Under the pieces are notes generated by a model. That model ran no database searches. It saw only the letters and a program-made list of their open reading frames with translations, and was not told where the DNA came from. From Prevotella sp. (GTDB lineage Bacteria; Bacteroidota; Bacteroidia; Bacteroidales; Bacteroidaceae), in assembly GCA_016286575.1 (NCBI GenBank), contig JAEETB010000006.1, positions 1 to 33,456 on the forward strand: DNA of 33,456 nt, given 5' to 3'. Every line of letters starts with the position of its first letter. Position 1 is the first letter of the stretch. The position numbers were made by a program, and so were the translations under genes. Positions 9,150 to 18,154 of the stretch are shown here, in pieces.

Positions 9150-10134
9150 TTTTTAGTTCTACCAAATCCACACAGATAACTCAAAACTGGAATTCTTCTT
9201 GTTATTTCTGTAAGAATATAAAGAATTAGTAAACTTATAATAAAAACAGCACTTACAAGCAAAAAAGGCTCCCTCAACTTCAAAACCTGAGCACACAATA
9301 TTCGTGCTGGTACGAGTGCATATCCGTTAAACATGTAGAATTGGAGAGAATTTTTTCCAAGATATGTTAATACTCTTTGATTTGGGCTCCAATTAACAAG
9401 TAAAATTGCCCCCCCACTACGGCAATATCTAACGATAGCGGCAATATCCAGTTATGAATACATGCAATATTGTTCAGTGGATAGAGGAATGCATAAATCA
9501 ACAACAAGGGTATCACTATGTATAGTTTCGACACCCATACGCGAACTTTCTCATAATAGCCATACGAAAGATAACCTAACAAGAAAAACGCGCCCATATA
9601 TAACACATGATTCAACTGCAGAAAACTTATTTTAACATCAACCAGCTCTTTTAATAAAACCAGAATCAGGCATATTGCAACTACAATTTTGGGAGTCAAA
9701 TACTTCTTAACAGGAATCAGTAAGCAAAACAACACAAATAGGGTGTATAAAAACCAAAAACTTTCACCATACAAAACTGCATTGACTATCTGCTGGAACA
9801 CACTGGTCTCTTCTTCAATATTTATGACCGATGGCAATGCATTGACCAAAACCAAATTTATTACGGTTAAGAAAACCATTGGTATTAAAATACGATCCAC
9901 TTTGCCTATATATGCTCTTTTCAAATCGTCGGTCTTTGAATTAGCAAATAGGAATCCTGACACCATAAAGAATAATTGCATGTTGAATGTTTTGATAATC
10001 TCAACGGTATGGTAGCACCATTGAACTCCTGTCAGATCAACATACTTAACAGCAAAAGAGTGTTCCAATACAACAGTAAGTATTGCTATACCCTTTATGA
10101 CGTCTATTTCGCTAAAATAAGTCTTCGATGCCAT
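9146..10134 (-). pseudogene. Membrane acyltransferase (acyltransferase family 3), frameshifted at a G7 tract
   Basis: The first 255 codons (10134-9367) encode a multi-pass membrane O-acyltransferase with the family opening FSEIDVIKGIAILTVVLEHSF, whose His is the expected catalytic residue, and several hydrophobic segments such as QLFFMVSGFLFA and FWFLYTLFVLFCLLIPV. The frame is lost at a run of seven G on the minus strand (C at 9409-9415). Adding one G restores an unbroken reading that continues through RVLTYLGKNSLQFYMFNGYALVPARI to the stop at 9146, giving about 329 residues, a normal length. This is either a phase-off state, a fixed mutation or a homopolymer sequencing error. The IS66 end lies a few bases upstream of the start codon, so native promoter or operon continuity is probably disturbed. 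The intact enzyme would O-acylate a sugar of the repeat unit. Confidence 0.85.
9409..9415 (-). repeat. G7 homopolymer at the acyltransferase frameshift
   Basis: Seven consecutive G on the coding strand follow GTAGT in the acyltransferase gene. Eight G (or five) would keep the gene in frame and seven do not, and this is the only visible break in the gene. The position near residue 240 leaves the catalytic N-terminus intact but removes the last transmembrane segments. Confidence 0.85.
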
Positions 10135-10228
10135 TTTTTTAAAATTGTCAATTATGACGTCCAGGCTTAAAAACGACCTTTGGGGGTAGCTTTGGCCACC
10201 TGAAGCGTCTATATCAAAATTAAATTTA

Positions 10229-10758
10229 TTATTTTTTAATACCGATGGTCATCGGTAACAAATTCTCGTAGTCGGTTCTTCCCTGCATGATAGCCTTGAA
10301 GAATTCCTTAAAATATTCCAATGTGGATACGCCACACATCTTACAAGTCTCGATAAACGTATGGTAGATAACCGACACTTTAGCACCTGCATGGCTGCCA
10401 AAAGTCAGCGAGTTTTTGCGCTCTACTGTCATAGGGCGATGAGCAAGTTCCATCATCTTTCTTTGTTACCTACAGATATCTGTGAGAGCAGGTCGTTTAC
10501 CTTCTGCTGAAGAGTCTTGTTCTGAGTGGTGAGGTCAGCCACCTGGTTGGTCAGTTTATCGATAGACTTCAGCAGGTTTGTCTGGGTCTTCACATCCTGT
10601 TTGTGGGTATCCCTTAGCTCCTTCACCATATCCTTCAGTTCCTGGTTCTCCTGGGCCCGTTCATCCTCGCGCTTAACAAGGAAGTGTATCATTGATATCA
10701 GCTGGTCTTTTTCCATAGAAGCGTATGGATCTTCCGCCCTCTTAACACCCATTTTCAA
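10229..10758 (-). pseudogene. tnpC: IS66 transposase (TnpC) with an internal deletion
   Basis: The first part (10758-10453) encodes a 101-residue N-terminal domain of an IS66 transposase, a Glu/Lys/Gln-rich coiled coil starting MKMGVKRAEDPYASMEKDQL. It runs out of frame into a 75-residue C-terminal tail (10456-10229) with FGSHAGAKVSVIYHTFIETCKMCGVSTLEYFKEFF, the conserved end of IS66 transposases. The zinc-binding region and the whole DDE catalytic core are missing, so the protein cannot work. The out-of-frame join around 10453 suggests a deletion between the two parts. Confidence 0.8.
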
Positions 10759-10762
10759 ATGA

Positions 10763-10966
10763 TTATTGTACTAGGACTATACTCTGATTCGTATAGTTCA
10801 CAAATACTCCGTGATCTTGTGGCTCGACGGCCGTAGGGAAAGTCAATTCCTCTATCGAGATATTCTTCGGGAGGCCCTCAGCCTGGTACAAAAACCAAAG
10901 GCTCTCAAAATCTTTACTGCTGTATACCATAGCTCTCATTCTTTGAACGAGCGCAAAAGGTATCAA
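10763..10966 (-). pseudogene. IS66 accessory protein (TnpA-like) remnant
   Basis: The 67-residue frame contains YSSKDFESLWFLYQAEG, the opening of a Prevotella-type IS66 first ORF, as far as I can recognise it. A second copy of the same segment lies at 11008-11117 and ends in a stop after FLDKPSG. After SIEEL the frame continues with unrelated-looking sequence, so the body of tnpA and all of tnpB appear deleted. The promoter-like TTG-N20-TACCTTTTG at 10954-10985 has one extra T compared with the copy at 14260-14290. Confidence 0.5.
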
Positions 10967-11007
10967 AATCCTCTTTCATACACAAGACGTCAAAATTGAC
11001 AGTTTAC
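10848..11007 (-). repeat. Tandem copy A of the outer IS66 5' end
   Basis: About 160 bases beginning with GTAAACTGTC at 11007 (minus strand) match, with scattered differences, the sequence formed by joining 14312-14232 to 11117-11040. Both contain the IS end, a promoter-like element and the first codons of the accessory ORF. The copy starts immediately next to copy B, so the element's start is duplicated head to tail. Confidence 0.8.
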
Positions 11008-11117
11008 GCTCGGCTCAGCCGCTTGGTTTATCCAAGAACTCCTCTATCGAGTTGTTCTTCGATGGCCCCTCAGCCTGGTACAGAAACCAGAGGCTCTCGG
11101 AATCTTTTGAACTGTAT
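11008..11117 (-). repeat. Tandem copy B of the outer IS66 5' end (distal half)
   Basis: This stretch continues the sequence interrupted at 14224-14312 by the inner IS66. It encodes YSSKDSESLWFLYQAEGPSKN and then FLDKPSG and a stop, 32 bases beyond the homology with copy A. Removing the inner element and one copy of its 8-base duplication rejoins both halves without a gap. Confidence 0.75.
11110..11117. repeat. Target-site duplication AACTGTAT, left copy
   Basis: Exact 8-base direct repeat of 14224-14231, flanking the inverted ends of the inner IS66. Eight bases is the usual duplication for this family. Confidence 0.93.
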
Positions 11118-11192
11118 GTAATCGGTCATTTTAGACCCGTTAAGGCCTATAAAAACCATATTTTTAGTAATCTTTAAAATTTAGATTCGGAT

Positions 11193-13250
11193 TTAATAGA
11201 CGGCAGGTGCCATTTGTGGTTGCCACTTATGGGCAACCAAGTTGACCAACTGATCCTTGGCTGTATTCTTGATGCGACGGAACACATCACATAGATACTT
11301 GTATGGGTCGATGTTGTAAGCCTTGCAGTTTGCAAAGATTGTCAGTGTCCTGGCAAGACGGGCACCGCCTTTGGGACTACCGACGAAGAAACTATTATTA
11401 CGGTACTTCGCCAACCTACGTATTTCCCTCTCGACGCTATTATTTGAAAAGTCAAGTGCACCATTCTTCAAGCAGTGCAGCAGACAGGGATATTCCTTCT
11501 TGGCATACTTCACAGCCTTGACCAGCTCAGGTTCCTTCGTCTGGTCAAGCTCTTTTTCAAGTATATCGAGCTTGTCTTTGATGCTTTGCAGTATCGGACC
11601 TATCTGCAGGACTCGCTCCTGCGCGATCTTCTTCAAATCACCTTTGGCATCGGATTTTATTTGTTTGTCCAGATGGAAGATCTCATCTGCAAAATGTACT
11701 ATATCAATAGCATCCTGTGAGCAGTCCTTCAGCTTAAAGAATGGTCTGCGCATATGCACCAGACAAGACACCCTTATGATGATGTCGGTAATCTCTGAGC
11801 ATTTCTCAAGATCTTTAACAGTGACATCGTAGCATTTGTAAATAGGACATCCGTCACTATTGACAAAAAGACGCTTCTTAGCTTTCGAGAGGTAGGCCTC
11901 CACAGCCTTCCTAGTCCTGCGGCCACGCTCAAAGAAAACAAACTGAGTAAGCTTTATGCTGTCAGCATGATGGCAGAACATCCACCTGTCAAAGTAGTGC
12001 TTGTCCTTCTCTACGTCTTCTTCCTTCTCACCTTTATTCGGCAGACGCTGATCACATACCTCTATACCCGACTCGTCAACATGGTCATTACCCGTTGCCA
12101 GTATCTCTTCTTGGGTTGGTTCATCAAGAGGGGCAAGTATGTCTGCCGCCTTCATTATCCAGTTCTTGACAGCACCCTCGCTGAAGTTGAGACCCTTACT
12201 CTTTAGGAATGTGACTATTTCCGAATCCGTCATCCTTTGTTCACCATGCAACATGTAAACCAAAGCTATGACTGACTCTGTTGCCTCAGTACGTCCCATC
12301 GGATTCTTGTATTCCGCAGGAAGATTGATATAATAGAATTTCCCTCGTGGATCCTTGAAGTTCCTTCTGATAATCACCTTGCTCCTGAAATGACCTTCAA
12401 CCCAAAAGTAACGGGTTGTAATGTCTGGGGCGAGCTCTTCTGCGTCATCAGGAACACCTTCTGGAGTAAGGATAATCTGACTGTCCTTGTCCTTTAACGC
12501 TGCTTCCTCTAAAGGCTGGGGATTACGGGGCTTTTCTACGCCTTTCATATCCTTGCGCTGTCTGGCAGCCTCCATTACTTGCTTAGCGATCTCAGCACAG
12601 CGCTCATCGGGGACGTCCACACCTTCAAGATCCAGATCGTCTGCCTTAACAGGTTCCTGACAGCCGTGATTGTATTTCACAGACTCAGTACCCTGTCCAT
12701 AGGCATCTATGGCACATTTTTTCTTTTGCTGCTCCAACTGCTTGATGCGATCCTCTGGAGACATGCCTTCTGGAATTGACTGGCTAGAGCCTATAGTACC
12801 GTGGGCATCACCTTGATCTTCTCCATTCTTAGCCTTTAAGGCCGCTATCTCATTATCCTTGGCTGCAAGCATCAGGGCAAACTGATCCTTCAAAGACTGC
12901 ATCTCTTTGGAATGAGCCTCACGCTCTTCACGAAGCTTTGCCTCAAACTCTTCCTTTACTCCTGCTACTATTGCATCTCTTAAGGAGTCTGATAGTGTAA
13001 CAGGTCCTTTGCCCATCATGAATTGAGCCATCTGCTTGACTGTTTCAGCAACCTCTCCTATTTTCTCATTGAGTTGCCTCTGCATGTCTGCCTTTTCAGA
13101 CTCAAGGGCAGAGTTCTACTGCTCCAGAAGTCTTGCTTTCTTCTGGGCTTCATGCTTCTCTCTTTCAGCGCTACTTACCCTGGATGAGAGAATCGCAAAC
13201 TGCTGTTCCTCTGCCTTATTCACGTTACAAAGGTACTCATTTTTCTCCAT
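11193..13250 (-). pseudogene. tnpC: IS66 transposase TnpC, interrupted by an in-frame TAG at codon 45
   Basis: Read from ATG at 13250 (MEKNEYLCNVNKAEEQQ) the gene would give 685 residues, but codon 45 (13118-13116) is TAG after ARLLEQ; the frame then stays open to 11193. An internal ATG at 13085 could give a 630-residue protein. The remaining protein has the IS66 plan: N-terminal coiled coil, a linker, then the DDE transposase domain with NDHVDESGIEVCD, HYFDRWMFCHHAD, LFVNSDGCPIYK and NNSVEREIRRLAKYRNNSFFVG, and the C-terminal GGARLARTLTIFANCKAYNIDPYKYL. All catalytic regions are present, so a restart or suppression could leave activity. A CAG-to-TAG change is the simplest explanation. Confidence 0.9.
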
Positions 13251-13309
13251 ATACGCAAGTATTTAACTGCTTAATTATCAGGCTGTTAAGTTAAATAATA
13301 CTAACAAAA

Positions 13310-13699
13310 TCACACTGATTCTTGCAACTCTTCACCATCGATTTCCTCGTCTTCATACTCATCAAAATACTCGTCTTTTTCCTTCCTGATGATACCCTCG
13401 AGCAGGTAAACGAAACTAGACCACGAGATGTGGTACACATGCTTGCCCTCATCCAAAAAGACGGGATGAGTGAACCGGTGTGCATGTAGGATCTTTTCCG
13501 TGAGGATTTCTCCATTATGGTGGAAGTAATAGACTCTGAGTCTGCTGAGGTCACGTGACAGGAAGATGTAGACATCGCCATTACAGGGGTCGCGATGGAG
13601 TTTGCCCTTGATGTATTCCCTAAGTCCACGATGACGGAAGCGCAGTGTGACATTGTCTGTACAGAGAAAATATCTGAATTTACCTGATAGGCTGATCAT
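13310..13699 (-). CDS. tnpB: IS66 accessory protein TnpB
   Basis: The 129-residue protein matches the IS66 Orf2/TnpB family in its first part (YFLCTDNVTLRFRHRGL, GDVYIFLSRDLSRLRVYYFHHNGEIL), with an acidic C-terminal tail rich in Glu and Asp. TnpB is needed for IS66 transposition, though its molecular role is unclear. It overlaps the end of tnpA as ATGA (13696-13699), typical of the family's translationally coupled genes. It appears intact. Confidence 0.85.
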   Translation of the reverse strand: MISLSGKFRYFLCTDNVTLRFRHRGLREYIKGKLHRDPCNGDVYIFLSRDLSRLRVYYFHHNGEILTEKILHAHRFTHPVFLDEGKHVYHISWSSFVYLLEGIIRKEKDEYFDEYEDEEIDGEELQESV

Positions 13700-14142
13700 C
13701 GGCTCACCTCCATTTCCCTGATTAAGGCAGAGAGCGTGGTGACATCACATTTGCCGATGTTTACGCCTATGCGGCTATTTATACTTATGCTTATATTCTC
13801 AATGAGGTGACTGACCTTGGTTGCCTCTGGTTTGATCAGGGAAACTCTCGAGAGATCCTCTTTGTTTGGCTCCTGTCCTTCTGGCATGTCTATCACCAGT
13901 TCCTTCAGTTCCAAATCCGGAAGCTGGAGTTTATCTGGCTTGAAGGTCTTTCCTGGTTTATCACTCTTTGGTTTGCCAACTGGATGGTACTGGCAGTTTG
14001 TCCGACCAAGGCAGTTAAGCATCTTGTTGTAACTGACCTTCTCTGCCTTGCAGAACTCCTCCAGTGGTATCCCATCATACTCATTGAGAAACAGTCTCAC
14101 TTTTGAGGCGTAGAAACCTCCTTCTTTCTTCTTGTTGATCAT
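13696..14142 (-). CDS. tnpA: IS66 accessory protein TnpA
   Basis: This is the first gene of the inner IS66. The C-terminal part, ISINSRIGVNIGKCDVTTLSALIREMEV, is the conserved TnpA tail, and the N-terminal part (FLNEYDGIPLEEFCKAEKVSYNKMLNCLG) looks like a helix-turn-helix. A longer frame begins at 14172, but that start lies inside the promoter's -7 box. The ATG at 14142 (MINKKKEGGFYASK) gives a 148-residue protein downstream of the likely transcription start and is preferred. Confidence 0.8.
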   Translation of the reverse strand: MINKKKEGGFYASKVRLFLNEYDGIPLEEFCKAEKVSYNKMLNCLGRTNCQYHPVGKPKSDKPGKTFKPDKLQLPDLELKELVIDMPEGQEPNKEDLSRVSLIKPEATKVSHLIENISISINSRIGVNIGKCDVTTLSALIREMEVSR

Positions 14143-14169
14143 TCTTTGTTGTGTTTTGGATAAACACCG

Positions 14170-14200
14170 CAAAGATAATCAATATATATAAGGTACGCAA
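14170..14200 (-). promoter_or_regulatory. Promoter of the inner IS66 tnpABC operon
   Basis: On the minus strand TTG (14200-14198) is followed after 20 bases by TATCTTTG (14177-14170), which fits the Bacteroidota consensus TTTG-N19/21-TAnnTTTG. It lies just inside the IS end and 28 bases before the chosen tnpA start. Confidence 0.65.
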
Positions 14201-14223
14201 TACGGTCTAAAATGACCGCTTAC

Positions 14224-14231
14224 AACTGTAT
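14224..14231. repeat. Target-site duplication AACTGTAT, right copy
   Basis: Exact partner of 11110-11117 on the other side of the inner IS66. It interrupts the 5' end of the outer IS66 remnant just at its GTATACAGTT segment. Confidence 0.93.
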
Positions 14232-14259
14232 ACCATTTGTCGCATTCATAAAATCAGCG

Positions 14260-14290
14260 CAAAGGTATCATTTTCCCATTTCATGCACAA
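14260..14290 (-). promoter_or_regulatory. Promoter-like element at the start of the outer IS66
   Basis: TTG at 14290-14288 and TACCTTTG at 14267-14260, spaced 20 bases on the minus strand, match the Bacteroidota promoter pattern at the same place relative to the IS end as in the inner element. Its natural target gene is now separated by the inner insertion. Confidence 0.5.
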
Positions 14291-14439
14291 GACGTCAAAA
14301 TTGACAGTTTACCAAATACATGCAAATGTAATTGTATCTCACGTTTACTATTACATCACGTAAATTCTCGGACTGCTACCCAGTTTTGGGGGTTCACAAC
14401 TTTGGATAGAATTTAATCATATTCATATCAACTTCTTAA

Positions 14440-15483
14440 TCATAATTTTTTATAAATATTTAGGATTTCTTTAGGAGTATCAATCATATTTTTATAACAA
14501 ATATTTGTTTTATACTTTTTTGAATTATATAAACTGATTACTTTCTCATACAAATCCTTTTGATCTCTATTTGCAAAAACAATGCATTCATCAGGACGTT
14601 TACATACATCACTTGCCACAACATGTGTTCCGACATATAATGCTTCTTTTACAGATATTCCTTCCATATCAGTAGCTGTTGGTCTTATGAACAAATCCGA
14701 TATCTCCCAAAATTCAAAAGCATTGGCAATATTATGTTTATATAGTAAAACACTATCATTTAAGCCATAATCAAAAATATATCTTTCAATCTTTGAATAA
14801 TACAACTTATCTCCAATAATTGGTAAGCAAAATAATAGACCTGCATTTATGCCATCATACCTCAGCATCTTAATCAATTCAATTAACATGTCAAGACCAT
14901 AAGTATCAATACCATTTTCTATTTTTAGTTTAGATGCATTTGCAGATATCAAAAAATTATGTTTTTCTCTAAATTTTGACACTTCAACAGGGATGCCGCG
15001 TCTTTCTTTGTCTGTTGGTGCAATAAACGCCGGTAGTACAAAAATCTTTTCTTCCTTAACTTTAAAAAAACTAACAAACTTCTTTTTGTAGTTATTATCA
15101 TTCATAATTATAAAATCACATCTATTTAAAAAACAAGAATAAACAGTTCTTTTTAACCGTGACTTTATCAATATTCCCCTTTGATTATGAATGGTAATTC
15201 CATATTTATGTCGCCATCCAAATAACAAAAAACATAGCGACATCATAAAAGAGAAAGAATTGAGGTGTATAATTTTGGGTCTTCCAAACAAAAGACGAAG
15301 AACTTCTATTGGTAGAAAATAGCATGCTCTCACATTTGGTACTTTGCTAGGCTTAGGAACGCCACTAAAATCTATTAACTGAACTTCAATAGATTCATAT
15401 AAATGCTCTAAAAGCCGTTTTAAATATATAGTCACTCCTCCAATAGGAGGGGGATAGCTACCCCATAATTCTACGGTTCTCAT
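14440..15483 (-). CDS. Glycosyltransferase, GT4-like
   Basis: The 347-residue protein has GT-B features: an N-terminal PPPIGGV loop at residues 11-17, IIHLNSFSFM at 71-80, a mid-protein IFVLPAFIAP, and a donor-binding stretch TDMEGISVKEALYVGTHVVASD (about 271-292) with acidic residues in the place of the GT4 E-x-E region. The acceptor and donor sugars cannot be predicted. Its sequence is strongly AT-rich, like the Wzy, Wzx and neighbouring transferase genes, as expected for the serotype-specific core. It is the last gene of the proximal block before the IS66 insertions. Confidence 0.88.
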   Translation of the reverse strand: MRTVELWGSYPPPIGGVTIYLKRLLEHLYESIEVQLIDFSGVPKPSKVPNVRACYFLPIEVLRLLFGRPKIIHLNSFSFMMSLCFLLFGWRHKYGITIHNQRGILIKSRLKRTVYSCFLNRCDFIIMNDNNYKKKFVSFFKVKEEKIFVLPAFIAPTDKERRGIPVEVSKFREKHNFLISANASKLKIENGIDTYGLDMLIELIKMLRYDGINAGLLFCLPIIGDKLYYSKIERYIFDYGLNDSVLLYKHNIANAFEFWEISDLFIRPTATDMEGISVKEALYVGTHVVASDVCKRPDECIVFANRDQKDLYEKVISLYNSKKYKTNICYKNMIDTPKEILNIYKKL

Positions 15484-15631
15484 AATACTACAATAATTTC
15501 GAAATAATTACAGCCCAGTTGAATGACAATAATCGCTTACGTTCTAATTGGAGTTTTTTTAGATTAATTCTAGCTATCACATTGTTCTTGATTGTTAGAA
15601 TTCAATATAACTAAATATATCTGTGCAATTT

Positions 15632-16726
15632 TCACAAAGAGTAAATATCCAATAATTTTGATTCCTGATTCTCCCAATAATAATTGGATTTGCTTTCATT
15701 ATTATTACTTTTTATAGAATTAATAGCTGCTGCCAAACTATCTTGAGATACTTCTTCCAAAAGATAGCCATTTATTCCATTCTGAATAACTCTAGCGACA
15801 CCTGCAATATTAGTAGTAATAACTTTAGCATTATAATTAAGATACTCATAGATTTTGTTAGATGCACAAAAATAAGAATTCAAATTTTTAGCATTATAAA
15901 TACAGATACCTGCGTTTGATGACCTTTCTGCTTCAAGAACTTCATCATTTGTAATCCTGTCAAAAAGAAACACATTTGTTTCCAAATGAAGGGTATGTAT
16001 AATATTAATCAATTTTTCTCCGTATGAACTATCAATCTTACCAACAATGAAAAGTAGAACATCTTCAGATACTTGCGACATTGATTTAATAATAATATCA
16101 ATTTCTCTTTCTTTCGTTAATGCTCCTATATAAGATATTACATATTTATTAGTAGTTTCAATTCCATACTTCCTTTTCCAAAAATTAGAGGCAGGAGTTA
16201 CGCTTTTTAAAGGAAAGTTTTCCAATAATACATAATGTGAAATCGGTAGATTATATTTAAAATATATATAATTTAGTCGGTCTATCTGAGGAACAATTAC
16301 TTTATGCGTCTTGTATATGAGAAGACGTTCTGCTAAGGTAAAAAAAACTTTTGAAATAAGACTATTTCGTGTTTCAGGATATATTTCATGTGAATCGTAA
16401 ACAATTCTATATTTATTAGGTAACAAAAAAGTAAGCACCAATGTGTTTAAGTCATTGCAATGAATATAGTCTGGATCAACTTCTTTTATTGCTTTATTAA
16501 CCCTTAATATATATGTGGAGTTTCGAAACAATTTCTTAAGGAAAGTGCCCCCATTATTTCTAGGAAGGTATATCAACTTACAATGATAGTCGTTATTATC
16601 ATTATCATCAAGATTCGACAAAATCAACGAAACGTCATGGCCGCCATTGGATAAACTTTGAATTTCTTTTTTTACCCTACCATCATATTTTATATTGCCT
16701 ATTAGCAAGCAAGTAATTTTACTCAT
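15632..16726 (-). CDS. Glycosyltransferase family 4
   Basis: The 364-residue protein opens with the GT4 pattern YDGRVKKEIQSLSNGGHDV (residues 14-32), followed by YIHCNDLNTL (87-96) and DSHEIYPETR (111-120), both characteristic of this group. The C-terminal donor domain contains YIGALTKEREIDIIIKSM and FCASNKIYEYLNYNAKVI. It probably adds one sugar of the repeat unit at the cytoplasmic face. Its own upstream gap of about 200 bases is very AT-rich and holds no recognisable gene. Confidence 0.9.
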   Translation of the reverse strand: MSKITCLLIGNIKYDGRVKKEIQSLSNGGHDVSLILSNLDDNDNNDYHCKLIYLPRNNGGTFLKKLFRNSTYILRVNKAIKEVDPDYIHCNDLNTLVLTFLLPNKYRIVYDSHEIYPETRNSLISKVFFTLAERLLIYKTHKVIVPQIDRLNYIYFKYNLPISHYVLLENFPLKSVTPASNFWKRKYGIETTNKYVISYIGALTKEREIDIIIKSMSQVSEDVLLFIVGKIDSSYGEKLINIIHTLHLETNVFLFDRITNDEVLEAERSSNAGICIYNAKNLNSYFCASNKIYEYLNYNAKVITTNIAGVARVIQNGINGYLLEEVSQDSLAAAINSIKSNNNESKSNYYWENQESKLLDIYSL

Positions 16727-16930
16727 AATTTATCAGTTATTTAAGTTCAACAATAAAAATCTCAAAAATAATAGAAAAAACATAATCAAACATATATATA
16801 TCTGATGTACCCTTCCTGAAAAACAAGAAAATAAGGCTTTATTATGATTGACAAGCCTTGACCCCATCACAATTATTTCCATAAGTAAAAAAAATATCAA
16901 TTAAACATACAAACAATTTATGAAAGACAT

Positions 16931-18154
16931 TTAAATAGGACATCTTCCTATTTCCGCACATTTTCTTCCTAAAAATGGTAAAAAGAGAAACGTGACATAT
17001 ATTTGAACAAATTGTAAAGTCGGATTAAAAAAACCAATAAAAAAATAAATAAGGAATACTGGCTTCAAACTATATTTACTATATTTAATAGATTGAAAGA
17101 GAAAAACTATAATCAGAATAGAAAACAGTCCATATTTTGCTAGATTATCTATCCACTCTGAATGACCTCCTATCTTAGTACCCTTATAAAATGCAAAATC
17201 TGATATTTCATGATTGACACCAATCACAGGACTACTTAGAAATGTTTCAAGTGAGTTTGAAGATAAATCATTTCTGGAAGTGAAATCTCCTGCACTATCG
17301 ACATCTCCTTGCAAAATATGACTTATTTCTGTCATTCTGCTAAATACCATATTATGGTCATCATTTAGAAAGGGGATGTCAATATCTATCATGAAAAAAT
17401 AAGAAATAAAAACAAACATCATAACTACAAAAATAGCAAAAAATTTAAATAACCATCTTTTTTTTCCATAATAAAAAGAGACAATTATACCTATCAATAG
17501 AAATACAATTGCAGTCATATACAAAGATCTTATAACCACAAATACCCCTATAAAAAAAAACAGGGACAATAACAGTTTGTGTAAATAGTTCAATTTTATT
17601 GTAGATCTAAGAGTTGAGTTAAATAGAAGATAGGATAATCCTATGGATATAAGCATCCATGAATAAGCCCATTGAAAAGCATTTTTTAAATACCCCTCTT
17701 GGCTATCATCAATAAGTCTAAGCCCCATTCCATATGTGTTCATTGCATTTATTAGAATTGGCAAGTTGAACATTGAGACTAGTAAAAAAGAGAATAGAAA
17801 GCTGTTCCTAATATAGGATGGATATCTTGAATATTTGTCACAAATATAAATGGGTGAAAAGAGTTCTAACATTACTACAAATCTATTAAAAGAACTAATA
17901 AGCCCTGTCGCTATAGCTGAAGTAAAAAAATAATATATTAAGAAAATCAAAAATAAGACATATCTATTTTTCTTTAATACAAATATTGTACCTTTCGAAT
18001 TACTAAATAACTCTATTGTTATCCATACTATAAAAAAAAGGTGAGCTAAATATACATTTGTTCGAATAGTGGACATTTCAAAAAAACAAAAAGTAGCATA
18101 AATAAAGCTTGCTAAAAGACCACTATTAACTATATTTGTTTTATTTGTTACCAT
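16931..18154 (-). CDS. wzy: O-antigen/capsule polymerase Wzy
   Basis: The 407-residue protein is almost entirely hydrophobic, with about ten to twelve predicted membrane segments and a large loop in its second half. That loop contains GVNHEISDF and GGHSEWIDNLAKYGLF, matching the H-x-x-x-(L/I)-x-x-L-x-x-x-G pattern often seen in the periplasmic loop of Wzy and WaaL proteins. Wzy joins undecaprenyl-linked repeat units in the periplasm. It starts 14 bases inside the end of the Wzx gene. The low sequence conservation of the family makes the call rest on topology, the loop motif and the neighbourhood. Confidence 0.85.
   Translation of the reverse strand: MVTNKTNIVNSGLLASFIYATFCFFEMSTIRTNVYLAHLFFIVWITIELFSNSKGTIFVLKKNRYVLFLIFLIYYFFTSAIATGLISSFNRFVVMLELFSPIYICDKYSRYPSYIRNSFLFSFLLVSMFNLPILINAMNTYGMGLRLIDDSQEGYLKNAFQWAYSWMLISIGLSYLLFNSTLRSTIKLNYLHKLLLSLFFFIGVFVVIRSLYMTAIVFLLIGIIVSFYYGKKRWLFKFFAIFVVMMFVFISYFFMIDIDIPFLNDDHNMVFSRMTEISHILQGDVDSAGDFTSRNDLSSNSLETFLSSPVIGVNHEISDFAFYKGTKIGGHSEWIDNLAKYGLFSILIIVFLFQSIKYSKYSLKPVFLIYFFIGFFNPTLQFVQIYVTFLFLPFLGRKCAEIGRCPI

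Larger units (their letters stand above)
11118..14223 (-). mobile_element. Complete IS66-family insertion sequence with 8-bp target duplication
   Basis: The element is bounded by inverted ends beginning GTAA: from 11118 forward GTAATCGGTCATTTTAGACC and from 14223 in reverse GTAAGCGGTCATTTTAGACC, 19 of 20 bases identical. The directly flanking octamer AACTGTAT occurs at both 11110-11117 and 14224-14231. GTAA termini and an 8-bp duplication are the known hallmarks of IS66. Inside are the standard three genes on the minus strand, tnpA, tnpB and tnpC, the last carrying an early stop. The length of 3106 bp suits the long Bacteroidota members. The intact ends and exact duplication show a recent insertion into an older IS66 remnant. 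Confidence 0.95.
10140..14312 (-). mobile_element. Degenerate IS66-family element carrying a second, inserted IS66
   Basis: The outer element's right end, read on the minus strand from 14312, begins GTAAACTGTCAATTTTGACG. The left end read forward from about 10140 has the matching but decayed AAATTGTCAATTATGACGTC (10142-10161), two mismatches over 20 bases. Both carry the small dyad GTCA..TGAC inside the end. Contents are remnants only: a tnpA-like piece and the first and last parts of tnpC with the middle deleted. The first 160 bases of the element are present twice in tandem, and the upstream copy is split by the inner IS66. No clear target-site duplication flanks the outer ends, which fits an old, rearranged insertion. 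Confidence 0.75.
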
